In this document: positions 56,201-64,000 of the stretch, one piece after another
Position numbering within the stretch: the first letter of the stretch is position 1
How the letters are laid out: each line of letters begins with the position of its first letter
Assembly (NCBI RefSeq): GCF_003934165.1
Contig: NZ_RKST01000001.1
Coordinates: 62,001-126,000, forward strand
DNA: 64,000 bases
Reading direction: 5' to 3'
Origin: Borborobacter arsenicus
GTDB taxonomy: Bacteria > Pseudomonadota > Alphaproteobacteria > Rhizobiales > Rhizobiaceae
Translations under genes and position numbers: made by a program
The notes under the pieces: generated by a model
Told to the model about the DNA's origin: nothing
Seen by the model: only the letters and a program-made list of their open reading frames with translations
Database searches by the model: none

Positions 56201-56786
56201 CATAAAGACGGTCACCGAACAGGTCACGAAGCGTCAGAAGCCGGCTTTCGGCCAGTTCCGCATGGCCCGTCTTCAAGGCCGCACCGATCGGCCCGTGCGG
56301 ACCGCCGGTCAGACAGATCAGCCCCTGCGACATAGGCTGCAAGCCTTCAGTAGTCATATGCACCGGCTCGCCGGGCGGCGTCTCCAGATAGCTGCGGCTG
56401 ACGAGGCGCACGAGATTGGCATAGCCTTCCTGCGTGGCAGCAATCAGCACCACGGGATGAAGCTCCGGCCCCTGCCGGCGATGCCCGTTGCCGCGCGAGG
56501 AATCGTTCACTTCGCCGCTGAAGCACAGGCTGGCCTGGCAGCCGATCAGCGGCTGGATGCCTTCCTTGGTGGTCTTTTGGGAAAATTCGAGAGCGCCAAA
56601 CAGGTTGTTGCTGTCGGTGATGGCAATCGCCGGCGCGCCGTCCTTGGCGGCATGGGCGATGATCTTGACGACCGGCAGCGCGCCTTCGAGCAGCGAATAG
56701 GCCGAGTGAACACGCAAATGGATGAAATTGCGCGGGGAGCTTCCTTCGCCAATCACAGCGCCATCTGTCGGCGCAAGCCTGTTCAT
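53280..56786 (-). CDS. dnaE: DNA polymerase III subunit alpha (DnaE1)
   Basis: The replicative polymerase has 1168 residues. It begins with a PHP domain (FIHLRVHSAYSLLEGALP), then the palm with the catalytic acids in MPDFDIDFCQDRREEVIRYV, KSHAAAYAVVSYQTAYLKAH in the fingers, and a C-terminal OB fold (GTVTSKQERKTRTGNKMG). This is the DnaE1 type, not the error-prone ImuC. Its last codons read GAG CTA GTT TAG, the stop lying in a palindromic repeat, so the repeat may have replaced the original end. It is probably a single-gene unit. Confidence 0.97.
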   Translation of the reverse strand: MNRLAPTDGAVIGEGSSPRNFIHLRVHSAYSLLEGALPVVKIIAHAAKDGAPAIAITDSNNLFGALEFSQKTTKEGIQPLIGCQASLCFSGEVNDSSRGNGHRRQGPELHPVVLIAATQEGYANLVRLVSRSYLETPPGEPVHMTTEGLQPMSQGLICLTGGPHGPIGAALKTGHAELAESRLLTLRDLFGDRLYVELERLGGYDRAVEAASIDLAYRHGLPLVATNEAFFPSRDDYEAHDALIAIADGSVIASDERRRLSPDNYLKSQAEMVALFADIPEALDNTVEIAMRCSYYPQKRKPILPHFTGDAADPEAAQKAEAEELRRQAREGLQHRFDTAGLAESFTEEQYRERLEYELGIIERMKFPGYFLIVSDFIKWAKAHDIPVGPGRGSGAGSLVAYALTITDIDPLRFSLLFERFLNPDRVSMPDFDIDFCQDRREEVIRYVQGRYGRDQVGQIITFGTLQARAVLRDVGRVLQMPYGQVDRLCKMVPQNPAHPVSLAQAIEGEPRFAEEVEKEPAVQTLLDMAQKLEGLYRHASTHAAGIVIGDRPLSELVPMYRDPRSDMPVTQFNMKMVEEAGLVKFDFLGLKTLTVLDKAVRLIRRRGIDIDLAHIPLADEKTYAMLSRGETVGIFQVESAGMRKALVGMKPDRIEDVIALVALYRPGPMENIPTYNARKHGEEEIASIHPKIDHLVKETQGVIVYQEQVMQIAQELAGYSLGEADLLRRAMGKKIRAEMDKQRERFVSGAVERGVSKPQADFIFDLLAKFADYGFNKSHAAAYAVVSYQTAYLKAHYPVEFLAASMTLDMGNTDKLADFRQDALRLGIDVVAPSVMTSFRDFEVGENRIFYSLAALKGVGDAAVEHIVAKRAEKPFASLADFCERIDPRVVGKRVFESLIMAGAFDCFGQDRAALMAGVERMMGMAARAQENAASGQVDIFGSAFSGQAQTLHLPVTDPWLPAERLHREFQVVGFYLSAHPLDEYKSALEKMRVQSWTEFSAAVKRGATAGRLAGTVTSKQERKTRTGNKMGVVMLSDTTGQFEAVMFSETLAQYRDLLEAGKSVVIEVAAEDRPEGINLRIQTVKSLDDAASQVQKHLRIFVRNDAPVAALQSQLGQRGEGQVSIVVIKDGAQGEVEIGLPDRYRISQQIASAMQAVPGVVEVELV

Positions 56787-56965
56787 GATCGCAAGACCTT
56801 TCGCTCGGCAGATATTTGCGGAAGCCTCGCCAAAATGGTTTCGAGACTCGCCGCTGCCCGATCCATTTTCCGGAAATGGACAGGTCGCGTCCAGTGCGCA
56901 GCGAGCTTGTCTTCAGCTATTTGCTCGCTAGCGGCGTTTCCATTGAATTTTGTCTGAAATGTTAC

Positions 56966-57045
56966 GGAATGAGTCCCGGATAGCCTCCGCTACGCTCCGG
57001 CTTCCGCTGCACAGCGCAGCAAGCAGCGTATCCGGGACCCATTCC
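56966..57045. repeat. Extragenic palindromic repeat downstream of pccA
   Basis: GGAATGAGTCCCGGATA (56966-56982) and TATCCGGGACCCATTCC (57029-57045) pair at 16 of 17 positions around a GC-rich spacer with further short palindromes. I recall similar GGGTCCCGGAT elements in Mesorhizobium-like genomes. It lies between dnaE and pccA, 38 bases past the pccA stop. Confidence 0.7.
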
Positions 57046-57082
57046 ACTCCATATCAGCAACTGGCGACCGCCACCCTTCCCC

Positions 57083-59095
57083 TCAGGCGAATTCCATGAT
57101 CACCGCATCAACGGCGAGGCTGTCGCCCGGCTTGGCGTTGATGGTTTCGACAACAAGGTCTCGGTCGGCGCGCAGCACGTTTTCCATCTTCATCGCCTCG
57201 ACCACGGCGAGCGTTTCGCCGGCCTTGACTTCCTGGCCTACGATGACAGCAATGGACACCACCAGTCCGGGCATCGGGCACAAAAGCAGCTTCGACGTAT
57301 CCGGCGCCACTTTCGCCGGCATAAGGCGGTCGAGCTCGGCCGTGCGTGGGAGCATGGTGCTGGCGGTAACCGACATGCCCTTCCAGGCGATGCGGACAAC
57401 ATTATCCATCGGCCTGATCTGGGCTGAGACTTCATGGTCGCCGACGCTGCCGCGCCAGACGGGTTCGCCCGGACGCCAGTCGGAAGCCACGGTCAGGGCC
57501 GCGTCGCCGTCGATGGAGAGGTCGATCTCCATTGGGATGGAAACCATGCCCTCGCCAATGGAAACGGGAATATAGGCGTCGCCCAGCTTCACCACCCAGT
57601 CCGGTTTGAGCACGCCGGAATGCGGCGCCAGCCGCCCCGTCAAACGGTCGAGCCGGTCACGCCGCAACAATTCGACCACGGTGGCGATAGCGGCAAAGAC
57701 CTTGCGGTCACGCGCAGACGGCTCGATCGTGGCGAAACCGTCAGGATACTCCTCGGCAATGAAGCCGGTGGAAAGCCGACCATCGCGCCAGCGCGGATGC
57801 TGCATCAGCGAGGCGAGGAAAGGGATATTGTGCTCGATGCCATCGACCACGAAATTGTCGAGCGCATCCGACATCGCATCGATCGCTTCCTTGCGCGAGG
57901 GCGCCCAGGTGCAAAGCTTGGCGATCATCGGATCGTAAAACATCGAGATTTCAGAGCCTTCGCTCACGCCGGTGTCGTTACGGATGATGATGTCGCCGTG
58001 CCTCCCCTCCGCCGGAGGGCGATAGCGGGTGAGCCGGCCGATGGAGGGCAGGAAATTGCGATAGGGGTCCTCGGCGTAGAGCCGGCTTTCCACCGCCCAG
58101 CCGTTCAGCTTGACATCACCCTGCTTGAGGGTGAGCTTCTCGCCAGCGGCTATATGGATCATCTGCTCGACCAGATCGACGCCGGTGATCAATTCGGTTA
58201 CCGGATGCTCGACCTGCAAACGCGTATTCATTTCAAGGAAATAGAAGTTCTTATTCGCGTCGACGATGAACTCGACGGTGCCGGCACTTTGATATTCCAC
58301 CGCCTTGGCGAGCGCCACCGCCTGCTCGCCCATGGCGCGGCGCGTCTTCTCATCGAGGAAAGGCGACGGCGCCTCCTCGACCACCTTCTGATTACGGCGC
58401 TGGATCGAACATTCGCGTTCGCCCAGATAGATGCAATTGCCATGCGCATCGGCCAGAACCTGGATTTCGATATGGCGCGGATTGACGACGAATTTCTCGA
58501 TGAAGACACGGTCATCGCCGAAGGAGCTCTTCGCCTCGGAGCGGGCGCGCTCGAAACCGTCTCGCACTTCATCACGCGACCAGGCTATGCGCATGCCCTT
58601 GCCGCCACCGCCGGCAGATGCCTTGATCATGACCGGATAGCCGATCTCGCCGGCGATCTTTTCGGCATGCTCGGCATTTTCGATTTCGCCGAGAAAGCCG
58701 GGAACGGTGCTGACCTTGGCGGCATTGGCGAATTTCTTCGATTCGATCTTGTCACCCATGGCGCGGATCGCCTTGGGCTTGGGTCCGATGAAGATGATGC
58801 CCTGTTTTTCAAGGTCCTCGCAGAAGCTGGCGCGCTCGGAGAGGAAGCCATAGCCCGGATGGACAGCCTCGGCACCGGTCTGCCTGCACGCCTCGATGAT
58901 CTTTTCAGCGACCAGATAGCTTTGCGCAGCGGCGGAGGGGCCGATATGGACGGCCTCGTCAGCCATTTCGACATGCATGGCGTTGCGGTCGGCATCGGAA
59001 TAGACCGCCACGGTCGAAATACCCATGCGGCGCGCGGTCTTGATGACGCGGCACGCTATCTCGCCACGGTTGGCGATCAGTATCTTCTTGAACAT
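57083..59095 (-). CDS. pccA: Propionyl-CoA carboxylase biotin-containing subunit alpha
   Basis: The alpha subunit carries biotin carboxylase and biotin carrier domains for carboxylation of propionyl-CoA to methylmalonyl-CoA. The 670 residues start MFKKILIANRGEIACRVIKT. HPGYGFLSERA and ASAGGGGKGMRIAWS form the ATP grasp, and EAMKMENVL (K636) is the biotinylation site near the C-terminus. An upstream open frame to 59506 runs antisense to the adhC gene and is not used. pccB is not in the window. It is divergent from adhC. Confidence 0.95.
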   Translation of the reverse strand: MFKKILIANRGEIACRVIKTARRMGISTVAVYSDADRNAMHVEMADEAVHIGPSAAAQSYLVAEKIIEACRQTGAEAVHPGYGFLSERASFCEDLEKQGIIFIGPKPKAIRAMGDKIESKKFANAAKVSTVPGFLGEIENAEHAEKIAGEIGYPVMIKASAGGGGKGMRIAWSRDEVRDGFERARSEAKSSFGDDRVFIEKFVVNPRHIEIQVLADAHGNCIYLGERECSIQRRNQKVVEEAPSPFLDEKTRRAMGEQAVALAKAVEYQSAGTVEFIVDANKNFYFLEMNTRLQVEHPVTELITGVDLVEQMIHIAAGEKLTLKQGDVKLNGWAVESRLYAEDPYRNFLPSIGRLTRYRPPAEGRHGDIIIRNDTGVSEGSEISMFYDPMIAKLCTWAPSRKEAIDAMSDALDNFVVDGIEHNIPFLASLMQHPRWRDGRLSTGFIAEEYPDGFATIEPSARDRKVFAAIATVVELLRRDRLDRLTGRLAPHSGVLKPDWVVKLGDAYIPVSIGEGMVSIPMEIDLSIDGDAALTVASDWRPGEPVWRGSVGDHEVSAQIRPMDNVVRIAWKGMSVTASTMLPRTAELDRLMPAKVAPDTSKLLLCPMPGLVVSIAVIVGQEVKAGETLAVVEAMKMENVLRADRDLVVETINAKPGDSLAVDAVIMEFA

Positions 59096-59288
59096 GAAAG
59101 CGACTTCCCTCCGGCAATGGTCTCTTTTATGGAGTTCAACGCCCCGGCTCAAGCAATGTGTTGGACGGGTTCCGCGGCACCGCTGCGCAAGTAGAATATG
59201 CACCCTTATCCTCCCTACTTTGGTCCGGGCTTGATAGCGTGGTGCAAACCTGAAAGTTTGGCGCCGATTTTTCTGCCAGGAGTTAGCA

Positions 59289-60413
59289 ATGAAGACACGT
59301 GCAGCCGTAGCCGTCGGAGCTGGAAAGCCGCTGGAGATCATGGAGGTTGACCTCGAAGGGCCGCGCGAGGGCGAGGTTCTTGTCGAGATCAAGGCGACCG
59401 GCATCTGCCACACCGACGAGTTCACGCTGTCGGGCGCCGATCCGGAAGGCATCTTCCCCGCCATCCTCGGCCATGAGGGCGCCGGCGTAGTGGTCGATGT
59501 CGGCAAGGGGGTGACTTCCCTGAAGAAGGGCGATCACGTCATTCCGCTCTATACGCCCGAATGCCGCTCCTGCCCGTCCTGCCTGTCGCGCAAGACCAAT
59601 CTGTGCACCGCCATCCGCTCGACCCAGGGCCAGGGCCTGATGCCCGATGGCACGTCGCGCTTCTCGATCGGCAAGGACAAGATTTTCCACTATATGGGCT
59701 GCTCGACCTTCTCCAACTTCACCGTGCTGCCCGAGATCGCGCTGGCCAAGGTCAATCCGGACGCACCTTTCGACAAGATCTGCTACATCGGCTGCGGCGT
59801 CACCACCGGCATCGGTGCCGTCATTAACACCGCCAAGGTCGAGATCGGTTCGACCGCGGCCGTCTTCGGGTTGGGCGGCATCGGCCTCAACGTCATCCAG
59901 GGACTGCGGCTTGCCGGCGCCGACATGATCATCGGCGTCGATTTGAACAACGACAAGAAGGCATGGGGCGAAAAGTTCGGCATGACCCATTTCGTCAACC
60001 CGACCGAGGTCGATGACGTCGTTGCCCACATCGTCAACATGACCAAGCGCGGCGCCGACACGATCGGCGGTGCCGATTACACCTTCGACTGCACCGGCAA
60101 TGTCAAGGTGATGCGCCAGGCGCTGGAATGCGCGCATCGCGGCTGGGGCGAGTCGATCGTCATCGGCGTGGCGGGCGCCGGCCAGGAAATCTCGACGCGG
60201 CCGTTTCAGCTCGTCACCGGCCGCACCTGGAAGGGCACCGCCTTCGGCGGCGCGCGCGGCCGCACCGACGTGCCGCAGATCGTCGACTGGTACATGGAGG
60301 GCAAGATCGAGATCGACCCGATGATCACCCACACCATGCCGCTCGAAGACATCAACAAGGGCTTCGACCTCATGAACCAGGGCAAGTCCATCCGATCCGT
60401 CGTGGTGTACTGA
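59289..60413 (+). CDS. adhC: S-(hydroxymethyl)glutathione dehydrogenase (class III alcohol dehydrogenase)
   Basis: The enzyme oxidises the adduct of formaldehyde and glutathione to S-formylglutathione with NAD. The 374 residues have the catalytic-zinc motifs [15 protein letters not shown] and [12 protein letters not shown], the structural-zinc [15 protein letters not shown], and [17 protein letters not shown] for NAD. It begins a plus-strand cluster that ends with fghA, so the cluster removes formaldehyde. Confidence 0.97.
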   Translation: MKTRAAVAVGAGKPLEIMEVDLEGPREGEVLVEIKATGICHTDEFTLSGADPEGIFPAILGHEGAGVVVDVGKGVTSLKKGDHVIPLYTPECRSCPSCLSRKTNLCTAIRSTQGQGLMPDGTSRFSIGKDKIFHYMGCSTFSNFTVLPEIALAKVNPDAPFDKICYIGCGVTTGIGAVINTAKVEIGSTAAVFGLGGIGLNVIQGLRLAGADMIIGVDLNNDKKAWGEKFGMTHFVNPTEVDDVVAHIVNMTKRGADTIGGADYTFDCTGNVKVMRQALECAHRGWGESIVIGVAGAGQEISTRPFQLVTGRTWKGTAFGGARGRTDVPQIVDWYMEGKIEIDPMITHTMPLEDINKGFDLMNQGKSIRSVVVY

Positions 60414-60417
60414 TGGG

Positions 60418-60894
60418 GTGACGGTGCCGGCCCCGATCCTCTATGTCGATGCCGACGCCTGCCCGGTGAAGGCAGAGGCCGAGAAGGTCGCCGACCGGCT
60501 CGGCCTTGTGGTGGTCTTCGTTTCCAATGGCGGCTTGCGCCCTTCGCGCAACCCGATGGTGCGCCATGTGGTTGTCACCAAAAGCGCGGACGCCGCCGAC
60601 GACTGGATCGTGGAAAATGCGCGCGAAAACGACATCGTGGTGACCGCCGACATTCCGTTGGCGGCAAGGGCGGTGACATTGGGAGCGCATGTACTGGGGG
60701 TGACCGGCAAGCCCTTCACCAGCGAGTCGATCGGGATGGCGGTGGCGATGCGCGACCTGAAACAGCATCTGCGCGAAACCGGCGAGAGCAAGGGCTACAA
60801 TGCCGGCTTCACGCCGGCCGACCGCTCGCGCTTTCTGGGGGCATTGGACCAGATGGCACGCAAGGCGCTGGCTTCTGCCGGCGGCAAGCCATGA
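60418..60894 (+). CDS. UPF0178 (DUF188, YaiI/YqxD) family protein
   Basis: The 158-residue protein has a PIN-like fold: ILYVDADACPVKAEAEKVAD at the N-terminus, VVFVSNGGLRPSRNPMVRHV, then VVTADIPLAARAVTLGAHVLG. The biochemical role is unknown. The start is a GTG five bases after the adhC stop. It is the second gene in the formaldehyde cluster and overlaps the DUF1345 gene by four bases. Confidence 0.92.
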   Translation: MTVPAPILYVDADACPVKAEAEKVADRLGLVVVFVSNGGLRPSRNPMVRHVVVTKSADAADDWIVENARENDIVVTADIPLAARAVTLGAHVLGVTGKPFTSESIGMAVAMRDLKQHLRETGESKGYNAGFTPADRSRFLGALDQMARKALASAGGKP

Positions 60895-61547
60895 AAAAGC
60901 TCGTCCAGCACCGGCACTTCCCCTTTGCCGCCGGCGCGGTGCTGGGGCTTGCGGCATTCGTGCCGGCTTTCCTGGCCGTGCCGCGCCTTGCTGTGGTGAT
61001 CGCAGCCGATCTGTTCTTTGCCGCCTATCTGATCCTGACGCTGATCAGGGTGCCTGATTTGACGGCGAGCTATCTGAAAAAACATGCCGAAAGCGCTGAC
61101 GAGCCGATCGGCATCATCTTTGCGGTCACGCTCCTCACCATCTGCGTGGCCACCGCCTCGCTGTTCATCATCCTCAACGGAAAGCCGGCGGTAGGCGTGC
61201 TGTCGCTGGTGATCGCCGGCATCGCGGTTCCGCTCGGCTGGCTGACCATCCACATGATGGCCGCACTTCACTATGCGCGGCTCTACTGGCGACCGGCAAC
61301 CAGCAGCGACGGCCGCGCTTCAGGCAAGCCCGGCAGGGGGCTGGAATTTCCCGGCGGCGGCGAACCCGATGCGGCCGACTTCCTCTATTTTTCCTATGTG
61401 GTCGGCATGACCGCCCAGACCTCGGACGTGGCTATCACCAGCGCGCAGATGCGGCGTATCAACCTCATCCACGCCATCGTCTCTTTTTTCTTCAACACCG
61501 TGATCGTGGCGGCCGCCGTGAATGTGGCCGTTTCGTTCGGCGACTAA
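60891..61547 (+). CDS. DUF1345 family membrane protein
   Basis: The 218-residue inner-membrane protein has about five helices. The YFSYVVGMTAQTSDVAI segment, with an SDVAI-like motif, is the family signature. The function is unknown. Its position between DUF188 and fghA in one operon suggests a link to stress or formaldehyde handling. Confidence 0.92.
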   Translation: MKKLVQHRHFPFAAGAVLGLAAFVPAFLAVPRLAVVIAADLFFAAYLILTLIRVPDLTASYLKKHAESADEPIGIIFAVTLLTICVATASLFIILNGKPAVGVLSLVIAGIAVPLGWLTIHMMAALHYARLYWRPATSSDGRASGKPGRGLEFPGGGEPDAADFLYFSYVVGMTAQTSDVAITSAQMRRINLIHAIVSFFFNTVIVAAAVNVAVSFGD

Positions 61548-61565
61548 TCAGGAGAATTCCTCGCC

Positions 61566-62402
61566 ATGAAAACCATCTCCACCGCAAAGTCCCATGGCGG
61601 CGTCCAGGGCGTCTATTCGCATCGATCCGAGGCCTGCGACTGCGACATGACCTTTGCGGTCTTCGTGCCGCCGCAGGCCAAGAAAGCCCCCTGCCCGGTC
61701 GTCTGGTATCTGTCGGGCCTGACCTGCACGCATCAGAACGTCATGGACAAGGGCGAATATCGGCGCGTGGCGGCCGAGGCAGGCCTGATCGTCGTGTGCC
61801 CCGACACCAGCCCGCGCGGCGAAGGCATTCCGGATGAAAAGGACAATTGGCAGTTCGGCTCGGGCGCCGGCTTCTACCTCGACGCCACGCAGGAGCCGTT
61901 TGCGAAGAACTACCGCATGTATTCCTATATCACCGAGGAACTTCCGGCACTGATTAAGGAAAATTTTCCCACCGACATGGACCGACAGGCGATTTTCGGC
62001 CATTCGATGGGCGGCCACGGCGCACTCACCATCGCGCTCAAGCATCCGGAACGGTTCAAGAGCTGCTCGGCCTTCGCGCCGATCGCCAATCCGATGACGG
62101 CAGGCTGGTCGAAGCCCGCTTTCGAGAAATATCTCGGCGCCGACGAATCGTCCTGGCGCGAATATGATGCCTGCGCGCTGATCGAGGACGGCCATCGCTT
62201 CACCGAATTTCTGGTGGATCAGGGCAAGGCGGATGGATTTCTCGATGACGGCCTGCGCCCCTGGCTGTTGGAAGCGGCCTGCAAGGACGCAGGCATTCCG
62301 CTGACCCTGCGCATGCGCGACGGCTACGACCACTCCTATTTCTTCATCTCCACCTTCATGGAAGATCATCTGCGCTGGCATGCCGAACGGGTCGTCCTGT
62401 AG
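61566..62402 (+). CDS. fghA: S-formylglutathione hydrolase
   Basis: This esterase-D-type serine hydrolase converts S-formylglutathione to formate and glutathione, the second step of formaldehyde detoxification. The 278 residues have the nucleophile in IFGHSMGGHGAL, VWYLSGLTCTHQNVM for the oxyanion region, and a late His in GYDHSYFFISTF. It closes the adhC-DUF188-DUF1345-fghA cluster. Confidence 0.97.
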   Translation: MKTISTAKSHGGVQGVYSHRSEACDCDMTFAVFVPPQAKKAPCPVVWYLSGLTCTHQNVMDKGEYRRVAAEAGLIVVCPDTSPRGEGIPDEKDNWQFGSGAGFYLDATQEPFAKNYRMYSYITEELPALIKENFPTDMDRQAIFGHSMGGHGALTIALKHPERFKSCSAFAPIANPMTAGWSKPAFEKYLGADESSWREYDACALIEDGHRFTEFLVDQGKADGFLDDGLRPWLLEAACKDAGIPLTLRMRDGYDHSYFFISTFMEDHLRWHAERVVL

Positions 62403-62529
62403 CCGGGACGGCCTGGGCGAACACCCTCGACGCACCGGTAAAAATCTGACTGCAACTACAAATGGTTAGGCGAAACTTGCCGCCAAAGCCTTGCCATTGA
62501 GCCACCCCTTCGTCATCCTTGGACCAGCT

Positions 62530-62558
62530 GCCGCCATCCGGGCGGCGGCGCATTTTTT
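62530..62558 (+). terminator. Possible terminator/attenuator before the XRE gene
   Basis: GCCGCC (62530-62535) pairs with GGCGGC (62541-62546) around five bases, and a six-T run follows after GGCGCA. It lies about 130 bases after fghA and 22 bases before the XRE start codon, so it may stop the fghA transcript or attenuate the XRE gene. Confidence 0.35.
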
Positions 62559-62579
62559 GAACCACAGGAGGCCGATCGG

Positions 62580-62969
62580 GTGCCCAACACCACGAACATT
62601 TACGAAGAAATTCCGGATATGGACACGATGGGCGGGCGGCTTTCGCGCGCTCGCGAGGCAAGCGGGATCAGCGTCAAGCAACTGGCCTGGCGCCTTGGCG
62701 TGAAGATATCGACCATCCAGGCCTGGGAGAGCGACCGCTCGCAACCGGGCGCCCATCGCATGAACATGATGGCAGGCATGCTCAATGTCAGCCTGTCCTG
62801 GATCCTGCACGGCGTGGGGATAGCGCCGACCGAACATGAATTCGACGATAGCGACGGCGAGACGCTGGAAGCGGTCGGAGCGCAGATCATCCGGCTGAAG
62901 CGGCTCCATGCCGAAACAGGTAATCTTATCGACCGTCTCGAAGACGGCATGGCGCGCCGCGCCGGTTGA
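62580..62969 (+). CDS. XRE family helix-turn-helix transcriptional regulator
   Basis: The 129-residue DNA-binding protein has an HTH at about 17-70 (LSRAREASGISVKQLAWRLG, then STIQAWESDRSQPGAHR) and a short acidic/helical C-terminus. The start is GTG with AGGAGG nine bases upstream. The regulon is unknown. Its promoter region holds a GC hairpin with a T-run. Confidence 0.9.
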   Translation: MPNTTNIYEEIPDMDTMGGRLSRAREASGISVKQLAWRLGVKISTIQAWESDRSQPGAHRMNMMAGMLNVSLSWILHGVGIAPTEHEFDDSDGETLEAVGAQIIRLKRLHAETGNLIDRLEDGMARRAG

Positions 62970-63185
62970 TAAATCTGTAGACAACTCCGTCCCAGCAGCC
63001 GGTTTGCGCGATATTCCGTGCATCCGGCGCCTGCGCAACAGACGGAAATCCGCCCCGCACGCGACAGATTTGCGGGAACCGGTGAAAATTTCCTCCCTGC
63101 GACATCTTGTGTCGCGGGGGAGTGACAAAGCGTTGCGCCTAGGCTAGCTATACACCCGTCGAGGATCCATTTGGATTCTACCTGT

Positions 63186-63369
63186 TTGCGGGAGAGAGCA
63201 GCGCGAGCTGCCGCCGAAGGGGAAATCGCCCGAAATCTCTCAGGCAAAAGAACCGTAGGCAGGACAGACAACTCTGGAAAGTCGGGGCCGATCCCCCGCG
63301 CCGAAGGTGTAAGCGCAGCCGACAGAGTTCCGGTTGCGCGAGTCTCTCAGGCTTCAGACAGAGGGGCAC
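63186..63369 (+). ncRNA. Tandem glycine riboswitch
   Basis: Aptamer 1 has GCGGGAGAGAG (63188), CGCCGAAGGGG, and AATCTCTCAGGCAAAAG (ending near 63250). Aptamer 2 runs from ACTCTGGAAAG (63271) through GCGCCGAAGGTGTAAG to GTCTCTCAGGC and CAGACAGAGG (63355-63364). Two aptamers joined by a short linker match the glycine riboswitch that controls gcvT. The platform is probably translational: CAGAG (63359-63363) can pair with CTCTG in aptamer 2 or with CTCTG at 63403, next to the GGAG ribosome-binding site. Confidence 0.95.
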
Positions 63370-63415
63370 GGAATGGCTGCGAAAGCGGCAGTGTACGTGC
63401 GACTCTGGAGAAGAC

Positions 63416-64000
63416 ATGACGGGCGATGCATTAAAGCGACTTCCCCTTGAAAATCTGCATATCGAAGCCGGTGCGCGCTTCGGCCCGTTCGCGGGCTGGT
63501 CGATGCCGCTGACCTATCCGGCCGGGGTGATGGCCGAACATACCCACACGCGAGAGCATGTCGGCCTGTTCGACATCTCGCATATGAAGCTGATCGAACT
63601 GGATGGAAAGCAGGCTGCCGACCTGCTGGCCGAGGCCTGTCCGCTCGATGCCGAGGCACTGGCGCAGAGCCAGTCCAAATATACTTTCCTGCTCAATGAC
63701 AAGGCCGGCATTCTCGACGATCTGATCGTCACGCGCCTCGGGCCGCAGCGTTTCATGGTGGTGGCCAATGCAGGAAATGCCGAGGCCGACCTGGCGCATC
63801 TGAATGCGCTGGCCAAAGGGCTGGATTGCACGGTCAAGCCGCTGGAACGCGTGCTCCTGGCCATACAGGGGCCGGACGCCTGGGCGGCACTGTCGCGGGC
63901 GGGCGTGGAAACCGGCACGCTGGTGTTCATGCACGGCATAGAGCCCCACGAAAACTGGTTCATGACCCGCTCCGGCTATACCGGCGAGGACGGTTTCGAG
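63416..64000 (+). CDS. gcvT: Glycine cleavage system aminomethyltransferase T (N-terminal part)
   Basis: GcvT transfers the methylene group from H-protein-bound aminomethyl to tetrahydrofolate and releases ammonia. The window holds 195 codons, starting MTGDALKRLPLENLHIEAGA. FAGWSMPLTYPAGVMAEH, HVGLFDISHMKLIEL, and RSGYTGEDGFE are GCV_T motifs. The frame is open at 64000. The ATG has GGAG five bases upstream, and the glycine riboswitch ends 47 bases before it. Confidence 0.97.
   Translation, partial: MTGDALKRLPLENLHIEAGARFGPFAGWSMPLTYPAGVMAEHTHTREHVGLFDISHMKLIELDGKQAADLLAEACPLDAEALAQSQSKYTFLLNDKAGILDDLIVTRLGPQRFMVVANAGNAEADLAHLNALAKGLDCTVKPLERVLLAIQGPDAWAALSRAGVETGTLVFMHGIEPHENWFMTRSGYTGEDGFE

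Noticed and set aside
59096-59506. N-terminal extension of pccA
   Set aside because: The extension lies antisense to adhC and has no biotin-carboxylase similarity; homologues begin at MFKKILIANRG (59095).
1-64000. tRNA, rRNA, CRISPR arrays, transposases, phage genes
   Set aside because: I looked for T-loop motifs, repeat-spacer patterns, transposase DDE motifs and integrases by eye and saw none; a dedicated scan could still find a degenerate element.

Overview
The window is GC-rich chromosomal DNA of an alphaproteobacterium in the order Hyphomicrobiales (Rhizobiales), most like the Mesorhizobium/Phyllobacteriaceae branch. The markers are ClpS/ClpA next to a phasin, PleD/DivK, a GTTC-N7-GTTC SOS box in front of dinB, a pyrB/pseudo-dihydroorotase pair, dprA-topA-rnr order, a carboxynorspermidine pathway and palindromic repeats of the rhizobial type. 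There is no rRNA, tRNA, CRISPR array, prophage or insertion sequence that I can see. Family calls come from reading the protein sequences, not from database searches.

Layout. 1-9.7 kb is mostly housekeeping: clpA (partial), clpS, a phasin with two PhaR-like operators, a D,D-carboxypeptidase with a SPOR domain, a VWA/J-domain pair, sdaA, an unannotated 45-residue membrane protein with a strong terminator, a YdcF-type protein, and gatA/gatC. From 9.8 to 21.2 kb lies the most interesting block, ten co-directional minus-strand genes: a TetR regulator, the small (B12-binding) and large subunits of a divergent acyl-CoA mutase, a MeaB GTPase fused to a PaaI-type thioesterase, an acyl-CoA ligase, and a complete five-gene branched-chain-type ABC importer. 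Together they read as a pathway that imports a carboxylic acid, activates it to a CoA thioester and rearranges its carbon skeleton; the substrate is unknown.

21.6-28.4 kb is a second accessory block: an M28 peptidase and a LysR regulator on the minus strand, divergent from a polar amino-acid ABC importer, an arginase-family hydrolase lacking one metal ligand, and an M20 peptidase. This looks like uptake and stepwise hydrolysis of an amidino- or acyl-amino-acid compound. It ends in a double-palindrome repeat.

28.5-56.8 kb is core genome: a UPF0173 hydrolase, ruvX, an AidB-like acyl-CoA dehydrogenase, the pyrB-pyrC'-plsY-dprA run, topA-rnr-DUF983, a Nudix hydrolase and an MFS carrier, rpmG, pleD-divK, a lipoprotein/DUF3572/HAD trio, dinB under an SOS box, the carboxynorspermidine synthase/decarboxylase pair, and dnaE. 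The dnaE stop codon lies inside a palindromic repeat. 57-64 kb carries pccA, a glutathione-dependent formaldehyde detoxification cluster (adhC, DUF188, DUF1345, fghA), an XRE regulator, and a tandem glycine riboswitch before gcvT, which runs off the end. The riboswitch leader contains a segment that can pair either with the aptamer or with the gcvT ribosome-binding region.
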